This document shows, piece after piece, positions 50,269-60,322 of a stretch of DNA of 64,000 nt. The stretch is taken from NCBI RefSeq assembly GCF_008704425.1, contig NZ_CP023696.1:186001-250000 (forward strand). Reading direction: 5' to 3'. The stretch's first letter is position 1, and each line of letters opens with the position of its first letter. A program made the translations under genes and the position numbers. The DNA is from Streptomyces fradiae ATCC 10745 = DSM 40063. Its GTDB lineage: Bacteria; Actinomycetota; Actinomycetes; Streptomycetales; Streptomycetaceae. The notes under the pieces were generated by a model that did no database searches, had not been told where the DNA came from, and saw only the letters and a list, made by a program, of their open reading frames with translations.

Positions 50269-51873
50269 GTGGATCTGACCGGAAACTCGATCGTGGCCGG
50301 CCGGGACGTCCCCGGCGGGGGCGAGGCGTGGCGCGGCACCGTCGCGGCGACGGGCGGGCCCCGCGGCCCGCTGCTGCGGGACGCCTCACCGGAGACGGTG
50401 GCGGAGGCGGCGCGGCAGGCCGCCGGCGCCGCCCGCGCGTACCGCGCCCTGCCCGCGCACCGGCGGGCCGCCTTCCTCGACGCCTGCGCGGACGGCATCG
50501 AGGCGCTGGGCGACGCCCTGCTCGAAGTCGCCGCGAGCGAGACCGGGCTGCCGCCGGAGCGCCTGGCGGGCGAACGCGCACGCACATGCGGGCAGCTTCG
50601 CATGTTCGCCGCCCTCGTCCGCGGCGGGGACGCGCTCGGTGTCCGGATCGACCCCGCGCTCCCCGAGCGCCTGCCGCTCCCCCGCCCGGACCTGCGCCTG
50701 CGCCGGGTCCCCGTCGGTCCGGTGGCCGTCTTCGGCGCGGGCAACTTCCCGCTGGCCTTCTCCGTCGCCGGCGGCGACACGGCGTCCGCCCTCGCCGCGG
50801 GCTGCCCGGTCGTCGCCAAGGCGCACCCGGCCCATCCGGGCACCTGCGAGCTGGTCGCCCGCGCCCTGACGGCGGCGGCCGACCGCACCGGCATGCCCGC
50901 CGGCGTCTTCTCGCTGCTCGTCGGCCGCGGCACGGCGGTCGGCCGGGCGCTGGTGCGCGACCCGCGGATCGCGGCCGTCGGCTTCACCGGCTCGCGGGCC
51001 GGCGGGCTCGCCCTGGTCGGGGAGGCGAACGCCCGGCCCGTGCCCATCCCCGTCCACGCGGAGATGTCGGCGGTCAACCCCGTGATCGTCCTCGACGGGG
51101 CCCTCGCCGACCCGGAGCCGCTCGCCGCCGCGTACGCGGGGTCGCTCACCGCCGGCGCGGGGCAGTTCTGCACCAATCCGGGGCTCCTGCTGGTCCCCTC
51201 GGGCGCGGCGGGCGACGCGCTGCGCACGGCGGTGACCCGCGCGGTGTCCGGCATCGCGGGCCAGGTCATGCTGACCCCGGCCATCGCGGAGGCCCGCGTC
51301 GCGGGGGCGGCGCGGTGGGCGGCCGTCGACGGCGTCTCCGTGGTGGCCCAGGGGCCGCCCGGTGCGGGGCCGCACGCGCCGGGCCCGGTGGTCCTGGAGT
51401 GCGACGCGGCCACGTACGCGGCCCACGGGGAGCTGTCGGAGGAGGTCTTCGGCGCCGTCGGACTGGTCGTGCGGTGGTCCGGGGTCTCCGAGCTGCTCGA
51501 CCTGCTCGGCAACCTGGAGGGGCAGTTGACCGCCACCCTGCACGGCACCGAGGCCGATCTGGCGACGGCGCGGCGGCTGCTGCCCGTACTGGAGGAGCGG
51601 GCGGGGCGCGTGGTGTGGGGCGGCTGGCCGACGGGGGTGGAGGTCTGCCACGCGATGGTGCACGGCGGCCCGTGGCCCGCCACCTCCTCGCCGGGTACGA
51701 CCAGCGTCGGGACCCTGGCGGTCGAGCGCTGGCTCAGGCCGGTCTGCTACCAGTCGCTCCCCGACGCCCTGCTCCCCGAGGAGCTCCGGGCGGGCAACCC
51801 GCTGGGCGTCACCCGGCTCGTCGACGGCACCCTGGAGCCGCGCCCGCCGCACGCCGCCGGGCGCACGGCCTGA
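50269..51873 (+). CDS. Alpha-ketoglutarate semialdehyde dehydrogenase
   Basis: Aldehyde dehydrogenase of 534 residues that oxidises 2,5-dioxopentanoate (alpha-ketoglutarate semialdehyde) to 2-oxoglutarate, the last step of hydroxyproline degradation. The catalytic cysteine is C301 (GQFCTNPG) and the general base E265 (HAEMSAVNP). NFPLAFSVAGGDTASALAAG and the C-terminal GWPTGVEVCHAMVHGGPWPA are features of this subfamily rather than of succinate-semialdehyde dehydrogenase. The GTG start follows GGAG and gives VDLTGNSIVAG. Divergent from the dehydrogenase operon. Confidence 0.9.
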   Translation: MDLTGNSIVAGRDVPGGGEAWRGTVAATGGPRGPLLRDASPETVAEAARQAAGAARAYRALPAHRRAAFLDACADGIEALGDALLEVAASETGLPPERLAGERARTCGQLRMFAALVRGGDALGVRIDPALPERLPLPRPDLRLRRVPVGPVAVFGAGNFPLAFSVAGGDTASALAAGCPVVAKAHPAHPGTCELVARALTAAADRTGMPAGVFSLLVGRGTAVGRALVRDPRIAAVGFTGSRAGGLALVGEANARPVPIPVHAEMSAVNPVIVLDGALADPEPLAAAYAGSLTAGAGQFCTNPGLLLVPSGAAGDALRTAVTRAVSGIAGQVMLTPAIAEARVAGAARWAAVDGVSVVAQGPPGAGPHAPGPVVLECDAATYAAHGELSEEVFGAVGLVVRWSGVSELLDLLGNLEGQLTATLHGTEADLATARRLLPVLEERAGRVVWGGWPTGVEVCHAMVHGGPWPATSSPGTTSVGTLAVERWLRPVCYQSLPDALLPEELRAGNPLGVTRLVDGTLEPRPPHAAGRTA

Positions 51874-52129
51874 CGGCGCGTCGGGGCGCGGCGCGGGACG
51901 GCACGGGAGGCACGGGACACAGGGCGCGCGGTGTGAGGCGTGGGTCGTGGGCCGTGGGGCGTGGGGCGTGGCCGGACGCGCGCGGAGTGCATAGGGTCGA
52001 CGCCAGTACCGGCGCGGCCCGCGCTCCGTGCGCCGCGGCCCCGCGGGGGGCGGCGGGCGCACCCGCCGCCCCGCGCACCGGCAGCACAGCTCCGACGCCC
52101 CACCTGCCGACCGCACCCAGGAGGTACCG

Positions 52130-53118
52130 GTGAAGATGCTGATCAACGTGCCCGAGTCCGTGGTGGCCGACGCGCTGCGGGGGCTCGCCGCCGCGCATCC
52201 GGAACTGACCGTGGACGTCGCGAACCGGATCGTCGTGCGGCGGGACGCGCCCGTCGCCGGGAAGGTGGCGCTGGTCTCCGGGGGCGGGTCGGGCCACGAG
52301 CCGCTGCACGCCGGGTTCGTGGGGCCCGGCATGCTGTCGGCGGCGTGCCCCGGCGAGGTGTTCACCTCGCCCGTCCCCGACCAGATGGTGCGGGCCGCCG
52401 CCGCGGTGGACAGCGGGGCGGGCGTGCTCTTCGTGGTGAAGAACTACACCGGCGACGTGCTGAACTTCCAGCTGGCCGCCGAACTGGCCGAGGACGAGGG
52501 CGTCCAGGTCGCCAGGGTCCTCGTGGACGACGACGTCGCCGTGGCCGGCGGCCCCCACACGGCCGGGCGGCGCGGCACGGGGGCGACGCTCTTCGTGGAG
52601 AAGCTGGCGGGCGCCGCCGCCGACGAGGGCGCGCCGCTGGAGCGGGTCGAGGCGGTGGCCCGGCGGGTGAACGCCGCCTCCCGCAGCTTCGGGGTGGCGC
52701 TGAGCGCGTGCGCCACGCCCGCGAAGGGCGGCCCGACGTTCGACCTGCCGCCCGGCGAGCTGGAGCTGGGCGTCGGCATCCACGGCGAACCGGGCCGGGA
52801 GCGGCGCCCGATGATGACGGCGCGGGAGATCGCGGACACGGCGGTGGACGCCGTGCTGGACGACCTCGGCCCGTCCGGGCCGGTGCTGCTCCTGGTCAAC
52901 GGGATGGGCGGGACTCCGCTGCTGGAGCTGTACGGGTTCGGCGCGGAGGTGCACCGCGCCCTCGCGGAGCGCGGGGTGCCCGTGGCCCGCACGCTCGTCG
53001 GGAACTACGTGACCTCCCTCGACATGGCGGGCGCCTCGGTGACGCTGTGCCGGGCCGACGAGGAGCTGCTGCGGCTGTGGGACGCGCCCGTGCAGACGCC
53101 CGCGCTGCGGTGGGGGCG

Positions 53119-53122
<4 letters not shown>
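52130..53122 (+). CDS. dhaK: Dihydroxyacetone kinase, DhaK subunit
   Basis: Substrate-binding subunit of the PTS-dependent dihydroxyacetone kinase, 330 residues. H218 in GIHGEPG forms the hemiaminal with dihydroxyacetone. SGGGSGHEPLHAGFVG near residue 45 and VKNYTGDVLNF are family signatures. GTG 52130 has AGGAGG five bases upstream. It overlaps DhaL (GTGA). No glycerol dehydrogenase, glycerol facilitator or regulator gene is beside the operon. Confidence 0.95.
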
Positions 53123-53726
<604 letters not shown>

Positions 53727-53730
<4 letters not shown>

Positions 53731-54266
53731 GCGCGGCGGGAGCGGCGCCGGGGGGCGCTCCGGGGGGTCGGGGTCCGGACGGGCCGGTGGCGGAGGGCCG
53801 AGTGGCGGAGGGTCCTGCGGCGGAGGGTCCTGCGGCGGGTGCCGGCGCTCCGGGGGGCCGGGGTGCGGCGGGGAAGGTCGGGGTGGTCCTCGTGTCGCAC
53901 AGCGCCGAGGTCGCCCGCGCCGTCGCCGAGCTGGCCCGCGGGCTGGCCGGCGGGGCCGCCGGGGTGCCCGTGGCCGCCGCCGGGGGCGGGCCCGACGGCG
54001 GGCTCGGCACGGACGCCGAGCTGGTCGCGCGGGCCGCGCGCGCCGTGGACCTGGGCGCCGGGGTGGCCGTGCTGGCCGACCTGGGCAGCGCCGTACTGAC
54101 GGTGAAGGCCCTCGCCGAGGACGGCGAACTCCCCGGCGGGACCCGTCTGCTGGACGCCCCGTTCGTGGAGGGCGCGGTCGCCGCGGTGGTCACCTCGGCG
54201 GCGGGCGGCGGCCTCGACGCGGTGGCGGCGGCGGCCTCGGAGGCGTACGGCTACCGCAAGGTGTGA
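53727..54266 (+). CDS. dhaM: Dihydroxyacetone kinase, DhaM phosphotransfer subunit (EIIA-like domain only)
   Basis: A 179-residue EIIA-mannose-type phosphocarrier that passes phosphate from HPr to DhaL-ADP. The phospho-accepting histidine is H58 in VVLVSHSAEV. GLGTDAELV and VAVLADLGSAVLT follow as in DhaM. Unlike E. coli DhaM it has no fused HPr or EI domain, so general PTS proteins encoded elsewhere must supply phosphate. The first about 50 residues are a low-complexity Ala/Gly/Pro/Glu extension with VAEG/PAAEGP repeats. Confidence 0.9.
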
Positions 54267-54304
54267 CATGAGCACGGTTGTGAGGGGGTCGTCCGACGCA
54301 CTAG

Positions 54305-54495
54305 GGTCACAGGGCCTTGGTGCTCGGGAAGCCGGTTCGAAGCCGGCGCGGCCCTCGCCACTGTGATCGGGAATGTCCGGCTCCACCCCCCGCGCGAGCG
54401 GGGAAGCCACTGGACCGCCGCGGGAGACCGCGGCGTCCGGGAAGGCGGAGCCGAGGCGGTACGACCCGTCAGCCAGGAGACCGGCCAGGGCGCGT
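54305..54495 (+). ncRNA. Cobalamin (adenosylcobalamin) riboswitch
   Basis: All characteristic elements are visible in order: GGTGCTCGGGAAGCCGGTTC, the CCGGCGCGGCCCTCGCCACTG block, GAAGCCACTGGACC, GGGAAGGC and the B12 box AGCCAGGAGACCGGCC (54470-54485). The RNA lies directly before the cobalt-transport operon, starting 38-48 bases before its ATG. It would shut the operon off when coenzyme B12 is plentiful, probably by hiding the ribosome binding site. Ends are approximate. Confidence 0.95.
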
Positions 54496-54532
54496 TGTCC
54501 ATCCACGAGGTGCTGGAGAGGGTCTCCCCCAC

Positions 54533-55225
54533 ATGCATATCGCCGAGGGTTTCCTGCCCCGGGAGCACGCGGTCGCCTGGACGCTGGCGGCCGCTCCCTT
54601 CGTCGTCCACGGGGTCCGCGCCCTGACCCGCGAGGTCAGGGCCAATCCCGAGTCCACCCTGCTGCTCGGCGCGTCGGGGGCGTTCACCTTCGTCCTGTCG
54701 GCGCTCAAGATCCCGTCCGTGACGGGGAGCTGCTCGCATCCCACCGGTACGGGGCTGGGCGCGATCCTGTTCCGGCCGCCGGTCATGGCGGTGCTCGGCA
54801 CGATCACGCTGCTGTTCCAGGCGCTGCTGCTGGCGCACGGCGGGCTCACCACGCTCGGCGCCAACGTCTTCTCGATGGCCGTCGTCGGCCCGTGGGCCGG
54901 GTACGCGGTGTACCGGCTGCTGCGCCGGACCGGGGCGCCGTTGATGGCGGCCGTCTTCTGCGGGGCGTTCACCGCCGACCTGTCCACGTACTGCGTGACG
55001 AGCGTCCAGCTGGCGCTGGCCTTCCCCGACCCGGGGACCGGCTTCGCCGGGGCGCTCGCCAAGTTCGGCGGGATCTTCGCGGTGACGCAGCTGCCGCTGG
55101 CGGTGAGCGAGGGCCTGCTGACGGTGCTGGTGATGCGGCTGCTGCGGCAGTCCAGCAAGGGCGAGCTGGCGCGGCTCGGGGTGCTCCCCGCGGCCGGTCC
55201 GGCGAAGGGGGCGGCGGTCCGGTGA
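54533..55225 (+). CDS. cbiM: Cobalt ECF transporter substrate-binding membrane subunit CbiM
   Basis: The S component of the cobalt energy-coupling-factor transporter, 230 residues and about six or seven helices. The essential N-terminal Met-His metal-binding start is intact ([17 protein letters not shown]2), and the later ligand H69 lies in [16 protein letters not shown] 54533 must be the start because the amino terminus itself binds cobalt. Under control of the B12 riboswitch and overlapping cbiN (GTGA). Confidence 0.96.
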   Translation: MHIAEGFLPREHAVAWTLAAAPFVVHGVRALTREVRANPESTLLLGASGAFTFVLSALKIPSVTGSCSHPTGTGLGAILFRPPVMAVLGTITLLFQALLLAHGGLTTLGANVFSMAVVGPWAGYAVYRLLRRTGAPLMAAVFCGAFTADLSTYCVTSVQLALAFPDPGTGFAGALAKFGGIFAVTQLPLAVSEGLLTVLVMRLLRQSSKGELARLGVLPAAGPAKGAAVR

Positions 55226-55701
55226 AGCGTGACACGAGGATCAACGCCCTGCTGCTGCTCGTGGTCGCGGCGCTGGCGGTGCTGCCGCTGGCACTGGGCC
55301 TGGGCGAGGGCCGGGAGGAGCCCTTCGCGGGCGCCGACGCGCAGGCGGAGACGGCGATCACGGAGATCGCCCCGGACTACGAGCCGTGGTTCACGCCGCT
55401 GTACGAGCCGCCGTCCGGGGAGGTCGAGTCCGCGCTGTTCGCGCTGCAGGCGGCGCTGGGCGCGGGTGTGCTGGCGTACTACTTCGGGCTCCGGCGCGGC
55501 CGCCGGCAGGCCGCCCGGCAGGCCGCGGCCGGTGCGGCGGAGGCGCGTACCGGTACGGCGGAGGCGGAAGCCCGCCCCGTGACGGACGCCGGGCACGCGG
55601 CCGGGGCGGTTCCCGCGGCCGGGGCCGAGGCCGCCGACGGGGACGCACCGGGCGCCGGCGGGACCGGGGGCCGCGGCGAGCGGTCCGCGGCCGGGGAGTA
55701 G
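55222..55701 (+). CDS. cbiN: Cobalt transport accessory subunit CbiN
   Basis: A 159-residue protein with two transmembrane helices (about 8-28 and 75-93) around an extracytoplasmic loop with [22 protein letters not shown], here cited only in part, the CbiN signature. It helps load cobalt into CbiM. The C-terminal about 65 residues are an Ala/Gly/Glu-rich cytoplasmic tail, much longer than in typical CbiN (about 95-105 residues). Confidence 0.92.
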   Translation: MKRDTRINALLLLVVAALAVLPLALGLGEGREEPFAGADAQAETAITEIAPDYEPWFTPLYEPPSGEVESALFALQAALGAGVLAYYFGLRRGRRQAARQAAAGAAEARTGTAEAEARPVTDAGHAAGAVPAAGAEAADGDAPGAGGTGGRGERSAAGE

Positions 55702-55706
55702 CGCGG

Positions 55707-56453
55707 GTGCTGCCCATCGACGTGGCGGCGCACGGCAGCCGCTGGCGCCGCCGCCACCCGGCCGAGAAGGCCGTCCTCGGCTTCGGGCTGACCGCGTGCG
55801 CGGTGTCCCTGCCGCCGTGGCCCGGCGCGCCGCTGGTCGCCGCGGCCGCGCTGGCCGTGCTGCTGGGCCCCGCCGGGGTGGCGCCGCGCCGGCTGTGGCG
55901 GGCGTGGCGGCTGCCGCTCGGGTTCTGTGTGACGGGCGCCGTGCCGCTGCTGTTCCAGGTGGGCGGGCCCGCCGGGTGGGTGGCGCTCGCGCCGGACGGC
56001 CCCGCGCACGCCGCCGGGCTGCTGCTGCGGACCTCGGCCGCGTCCCTGGGGCTGCTGCTGTTCGCGTTCACCACGCCCGTGTCGGACGTGCTGCCCCGGC
56101 TCGTGCGGGCCGGGGTGCCCGCACCCGTGGTGGACGTGGCGCTGGTGATGTACCGGATCGGGTTCCTGCTGCTCGACGCGGTGGCGCGGATCCGGCAGGC
56201 GCAGGCGGCGCGGCTCGGGCTGACCGGCCGGGCGGCGGCGTGGCGGTCGGTGGCGGGGCTCGCCGCGACCGCGTTCGTCCGGGCGTTCGACCGGGCGGCC
56301 CGGTTGCAGACGGGCCTCGCGGGGCGGGGCTACGACGGGACGCTGCGGGTGCTGGTGCCCGAGGCACGGGTGGACCGGCGCTTCCTGGCCGCGACGGCGG
56401 CGCTGCTGGCCGCCGTGGTGGCCCTCACCCTCGTACTGGAAGGGGCGTTGTGA
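55707..56453 (+). CDS. cbiQ: Cobalt ECF transporter transmembrane subunit CbiQ
   Basis: The T component, 248 residues, that couples CbiM to the ATPase. Around five helices and the coupling-helix motif ARLGLTGRAAAWRS and AARLQTGLAGRGYDG (the A-R-G pattern) are visible. GTG 55707 gives VLPIDVAAHGSRW, matching the family N-terminus. The stop TGA overlaps the cbiO ATG. Confidence 0.92.
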   Translation: MLPIDVAAHGSRWRRRHPAEKAVLGFGLTACAVSLPPWPGAPLVAAAALAVLLGPAGVAPRRLWRAWRLPLGFCVTGAVPLLFQVGGPAGWVALAPDGPAHAAGLLLRTSAASLGLLLFAFTTPVSDVLPRLVRAGVPAPVVDVALVMYRIGFLLLDAVARIRQAQAARLGLTGRAAAWRSVAGLAATAFVRAFDRAARLQTGLAGRGYDGTLRVLVPEARVDRRFLAATAALLAAVVALTLVLEGAL

Positions 56454-57301
56454 TGCCGGGGTCCGCCGTGGTGGAGCTGGTCGGCGCGGGATTCGCGTAC
56501 GAGGACGGGCCGCCCGTGCTGTCGGGCGTCGACTTCGCCGTCCCGGAGGGGCGCGCGCTGGCGGTGCTGGGCCGCAACGGCAGCGGCAAGACGACGCTGC
56601 TGCGGCTGCTCAGCGGCGGGCTGCGCTGCGGCAGCGGCCGGCTGCGGGTGGACGGGCGGGACGTGGCGTACGACCGGAAGGGCCTGACCCGGCTGCGGAC
56701 CACGGTGCAGCTCGTCGTGCAGGACCCGGACGACCAGCTCTTCTCCGCGTCCGTCGGGCAGGACGTGTCGTTCGGGCCGATGAACCTGGGGCTGCCCGAG
56801 GACGAGGTGCGCGCGCGGGTGCGGGACGCGCTGGAGGCCCTGGACATCGCGGCGCTGGAGGACCGGCCGACGCACCTGCTGTCGTACGGGCAGCGCAAGC
56901 GGGCGGCCATCGCGGGCGCCGTGGCGATGCGGCCGCGTGTGCTGATCCTCGACGAACCGACGGCCGGGCTCGACCCGCACGGGCAGGAGCGGCTGCTGGC
57001 GGCGCTCGACGGGCTGCGGGCGGCGGGGACGACGGTGGTGATGGCCACGCACGACGTGGACCTGGCCCTGCGGTGGGCGGACGACGCGGCGGTGCTGACG
57101 CCGGACGGGCCGCGGACGGGTCCGGTGGCCGAGCTGCTGGCCGACGCCGGGCTGCTGGACGCGGCGCGGTTGCGGCGGCCGTGGGCGATGTCCGTGGCCC
57201 GGCTGCTGCGGGCGCGGGGGCTGCTGGGCGAGGGCGAGCCGGCGCCGTGCACCCCCGAGGAGCTGGACGCCTGGGCGGCGGCGCGGGGGGTGCGGGGCTG
57301 A
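56453..57301 (+). CDS. cbiO: Cobalt ECF transporter ATPase CbiO
   Basis: Cytoplasmic ATP-binding subunit, 282 residues. Walker A GRNGSGKTTL, Q-loop VVQDPDDQLFSASVGQDVSF (the PDDQ.F pattern is typical of ECF ATPases), signature LSYGQRKRAAIAG, Walker B RVLILDEPTAGLDP and the switch histidine in MATHDVD are all present. It may pair with itself in the complex. ATG 56453 is taken; the GTG one codon earlier is also possible. A strong terminator follows. Confidence 0.95.
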   Translation: MPGSAVVELVGAGFAYEDGPPVLSGVDFAVPEGRALAVLGRNGSGKTTLLRLLSGGLRCGSGRLRVDGRDVAYDRKGLTRLRTTVQLVVQDPDDQLFSASVGQDVSFGPMNLGLPEDEVRARVRDALEALDIAALEDRPTHLLSYGQRKRAAIAGAVAMRPRVLILDEPTAGLDPHGQERLLAALDGLRAAGTTVVMATHDVDLALRWADDAAVLTPDGPRTGPVAELLADAGLLDAARLRRPWAMSVARLLRARGLLGEGEPAPCTPEELDAWAAARGVRG

Positions 57302-57397
57302 GGGCCCGCCCGGCGGGGCGGGAGCGCGGGGCCACGGGGTGCCGTGCCACCGGGCGGCAGGGCGCGGGGCGGGGCGGTGGCGCTGAGGGCGCTGCGC

Positions 57398-57437
57398 GGC
57401 CGTCGGGCCCGGCACGGGGGGGCCGGGCCCGACGGCC
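57398..57437. terminator. Perfect 16-bp bidirectional terminator
   Basis: GGCCGTCGGGCCCGGC and its complement pair around ACGGGGGG between the convergent cbiO and MFS genes. Confidence 0.8.
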
Positions 57438-57474
57438 GTTCGCCGTGCGGGCTTCGCACGGTGCTCGCCTCGGG

Positions 57475-59088
57475 TCAGCGGGCGGCGACGTTCCCGGCGG
57501 TCGCCGACGCGGGGCGCGCCTCGTCCCCGGTCCGGAGGGGGGCGGTGTTCTCCGGGCCGCGCAGGGCGACGTGGACGAGCAGGGCGGCCAGGACGGCGAC
57601 GCCTGCCCACATGGCCTGCTGCCGGCCGTCGACGAAGGACTGCCGGGCGGCGTTGACGAGGTCCTGGGCGTGGTGGCCGGTGCCGGGCGCGGCCCCGACG
57701 GCGTTGGCGATGCCCTCCCGGGCGGTGTCGGCGGCGTCTCGGGGGATGCCGGCGAGCCTGCCGTCGATGGCGCCGCGGTAGCCGCCGGCCAGGAGAGCGC
57801 CGAGCAGGGCGACGCCCAGAGCGGTGCCGAGCTCGCGGGTGACGTCGTTGAGGGCGGAGGCGACGCCCTGCCTGGCCCGGGGGAGGGAGCTGGTGACGGC
57901 CTCGGTGGAGGGGGTCATCGCCAGGCCCATGCCGGTGCCCATGGCGAGCATGCCGGGCAGGATGGCGAGGTAGCCGCCGTCGACGGAGACGAACAGAGCC
58001 ATCAGGGCGAGGCCGAGGGTGGACAGGGCGATGCCGACGCTCATGGTGGAGCGGGCGCCGGTCCTGGCGGCCATCCTGGGGGCCAGGCCGGAAGTGATCA
58101 TCATCATGACGGCCATGGGCATCATCGCCGCGGTGGACAGCAGCCCGGACCAGCCGAGCACGGCCTGGAAGAAGGGGAAGAGGACGACGGCGATGCCCGC
58201 CTGGACGCCGAAGACGACGAGCAGGGTGACGGAGCCTCCGGCCAGGCCGCGCCCGCGGAAGAGGCGTACGTCCAGGAGCGAGGCGTCGCGCCGGCGCAGC
58301 TCCCACGCGACGAACACCGCCGAGGCGATCACGCCGACGGCGAGGCCGGCCAGGGTGACCGGGTCGGTCCAGCCGCGCTCGGGGCCCTCCTGCAGCACGA
58401 AGACGAGCCCGACCGCGGCGACGACGGAGAGCAGCGCGCCGACGGTGTCGAAGGGGTGGGTGGCCTGCTCGCGGGAGTCGGGCACCGACGTGAAGGTCAT
58501 CGCCAGGGCGACGGCGGCCAGGACGACGGGCAGCAGGAACAGCCACCGCCAGTCGGCGACGTCCACCAGCAGGGCCGAGAGGAACATGCCGAGGATGCCG
58601 CCACCGCCGGCGACGCCGGTCCACACGCCGATGGCCTTGCCGCGCTCCTTCTCGGGGAAGGTCGAGGTGATGACGGACAGCGTGACCGGCATGATCATCG
58701 CAGCGCTGACGCCGGCGGCCACGCGCGCGCCGATCATCATCGCGGCCGAAGGGGCGAGCCCGGCCGCGACGCCGGCCGCGCCGAAGACGACCAGGCCGGT
58801 GATCAGCATGGGCTTGCGTCCCAGCCGGTCGCCGATCGCACCGAGCGGCAGGAGCAGGGCGGCCAGGGCCAGGGTGTAGGCGTTGATGATCCACAGGACG
58901 GTGGTCTGGGAGGCGCCCCACTCGACGGCCATGTGGGTCTGCGCGACGTTCAGTCCCGACACCGAGGCGATGACGGCCATCAGGGCGATCGAGACGGTGA
59001 CCAGGATCGCGCGGAGCCGGCGCGCGTCCGGTGCGGCCCCGTCGCTCGTGGGCTGGGGCGCCGCCTGGGGAGGCTGGTTGACGCTCAT
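57475..59088 (-). CDS. MFS drug-type exporter (DHA2, 14 helices)
   Basis: A 537-residue major facilitator with about 14 transmembrane helices, of the EmrB/QacA type. Helix 1 contains NVAQTHMAVEWG, motif A appears as GAIGDRLGRKPMLITG, and motif C as GVAGGGGILGMFLSA. The central insertion PDSREQATHPFD and the C-terminal TAREGIANAVG loop fit DHA2 exporters. ATG 59088 has GGAAGG upstream. Its neighbours, a CxxC flavoprotein and a divergent XRE-cupin regulator, suggest a regulated detoxification or self-resistance unit; the substrate is unknown. Confidence 0.9.
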   Translation of the reverse strand: MSVNQPPQAAPQPTSDGAAPDARRLRAILVTVSIALMAVIASVSGLNVAQTHMAVEWGASQTTVLWIINAYTLALAALLLPLGAIGDRLGRKPMLITGLVVFGAAGVAAGLAPSAAMMIGARVAAGVSAAMIMPVTLSVITSTFPEKERGKAIGVWTGVAGGGGILGMFLSALLVDVADWRWLFLLPVVLAAVALAMTFTSVPDSREQATHPFDTVGALLSVVAAVGLVFVLQEGPERGWTDPVTLAGLAVGVIASAVFVAWELRRRDASLLDVRLFRGRGLAGGSVTLLVVFGVQAGIAVVLFPFFQAVLGWSGLLSTAAMMPMAVMMMITSGLAPRMAARTGARSTMSVGIALSTLGLALMALFVSVDGGYLAILPGMLAMGTGMGLAMTPSTEAVTSSLPRARQGVASALNDVTRELGTALGVALLGALLAGGYRGAIDGRLAGIPRDAADTAREGIANAVGAAPGTGHHAQDLVNAARQSFVDGRQQAMWAGVAVLAALLVHVALRGPENTAPLRTGDEARPASATAGNVAAR

Positions 59089-59214
59089 GTCTTCCTTCCG
59101 GGAAGGGCATGCGGGACCGGCGCCGGAGCAGGTCCGGTCGCGGGAGAGGGGGGCAGCGGGACGTCGGCCGGCGTCACCGCGGGAAGCGGTGACGCGGCGA
59201 CCGCGCGGGAGGGG

Positions 59215-60171
59215 TCAGGCGGGGGCTTCCCCGGCCGGGGCGGCGGCGAGGGCCGCGTCGGTGTCGGCGGCGGCGAGGTCGGCGTTGATGTGGGCACCGG
59301 CCAGGGCGCCGGCCGCGGCGGCGGCGCCGACCTGCGCGGTCGGTTCGGTGGCGTTGCCGGCCACCCACACCCCGGGGACGCCGGTGCTGCCGGCCAGGGC
59401 GGAGGCGAACCGGCGCCCCGTGCCGTCGGGCAGGTCCTCCATCGGCAGCTTCAGCCCGTCGAGGCCCTCGGTGCGGGCCAGCGTGCGCGTGGCGACGGCG
59501 ATCACCCGCCGGGCGACGACCGTGCCGTCGGCCAGCCGCACACCGGTCGGCGCGCCGGCGTCGGCCACGATCCCGGTCACCGCGGTGTCGATGACGCGGA
59601 TGCCGCGGGCGGCGAGGCGGGCGCGGGTGTCCCGGTCCACCCGCGTGCCGTGGGAGAAGTAGACGAGGTCGTCGGTGAGCTGCCGGAACAGCAGCGCGTG
59701 GTGGAGGGAGCCGGGGCCGGTGGCGAGGATCCCGATCGGCTCGTCGCGCACCTCCCAGCCGTGGCAGTACGGGCAGTGCACCACGCCGCGCCCCCAGTGC
59801 CCGGCAAGGCCCGGCACCTCGGGCAGCACGTCCCGCAGTCCGGTCGCCACCAGCACCCGGCGCGCGCTCACACCGCGGCCGTCGGCGAGCGTGAGGGCGA
59901 ACCGCGGATCGCCGGCGACCGGTTCCGCGGGCTCGGCCGAGGCGAGCTCGCCGAAGACGACCCGCCCGCCGTAGTGGCGGACCTGCTCCCGGCCGCGCGC
60001 GAGGATCTCCGACGGCGCGGTGCCGTCCAGGACGATGAAGCCGTGCACTGCCTCGGCCGGGGCGTTGCGCGGGGCGCCGCTGTCGACGACGAGGACGGAG
60101 CGCCGGGAACGTGCGAGCACGAGCGCGCCGTTCAGGCCGGCGGCACCGCCGCCGACCACCACGACGTCCAC
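59215..60171 (-). CDS. Thioredoxin-reductase-like FAD oxidoreductase with CPYC motif
   Basis: A 318-residue flavoprotein with two dinucleotide folds: VVVGGGAAGLNGALVLARS for FAD and IGILATGPGSLHHAL for the second fold. The redox pair is in VHCPYCHGWEV. The CxxCHG form is typical of low-molecular-weight thioredoxin-reductase-like proteins and of dithiol oxidases such as GliT and HlmI, which close disulfides in antibiotics. Which of these it does cannot be read here. GTG 60171 (VDVVVV) is used. It lies 126 bases before the MFS gene on the same strand, probably one operon. Confidence 0.88.
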   Translation of the reverse strand: MDVVVVGGGAAGLNGALVLARSRRSVLVVDSGAPRNAPAEAVHGFIVLDGTAPSEILARGREQVRHYGGRVVFGELASAEPAEPVAGDPRFALTLADGRGVSARRVLVATGLRDVLPEVPGLAGHWGRGVVHCPYCHGWEVRDEPIGILATGPGSLHHALLFRQLTDDLVYFSHGTRVDRDTRARLAARGIRVIDTAVTGIVADAGAPTGVRLADGTVVARRVIAVATRTLARTEGLDGLKLPMEDLPDGTGRRFASALAGSTGVPGVWVAGNATEPTAQVGAAAAAGALAGAHINADLAAADTDAALAAAPAGEAPA

Positions 60172-60303
60172 CGTGCCGCCGGGCCAGGCATCGCTGCTGT
60201 AGTGAGAAGTCTGCGGGAAGATGTCGCGCCCCTTTCGTCCGTGCCCCCGGATGGGGGCGTCAGGGCTCCGACACTAGGCCGACATTGCAGTACGGGCATA
60301 CAC

Positions 60304-60322
60304 TCTTGCCTATGACGCAAGA
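60304..60322. promoter_or_regulatory. Inverted repeat over the XRE-cupin start codon
   Basis: TCTTGC-ctatgac-GCAAGA surrounds the ATG at 60312. There is no Shine-Dalgarno upstream, so this gene may be leaderless, with the repeat acting as operator. TCTTGC recurs at 60967 and GCAAGA at 61012, upstream of the methyltransferase gene. Confidence 0.45.

Noticed and set aside
54330..54360. tRNA-like GGTTCGA sequence
   Set aside because: It is part of the cobalamin riboswitch core, with all neighbouring riboswitch blocks in order and no cloverleaf.
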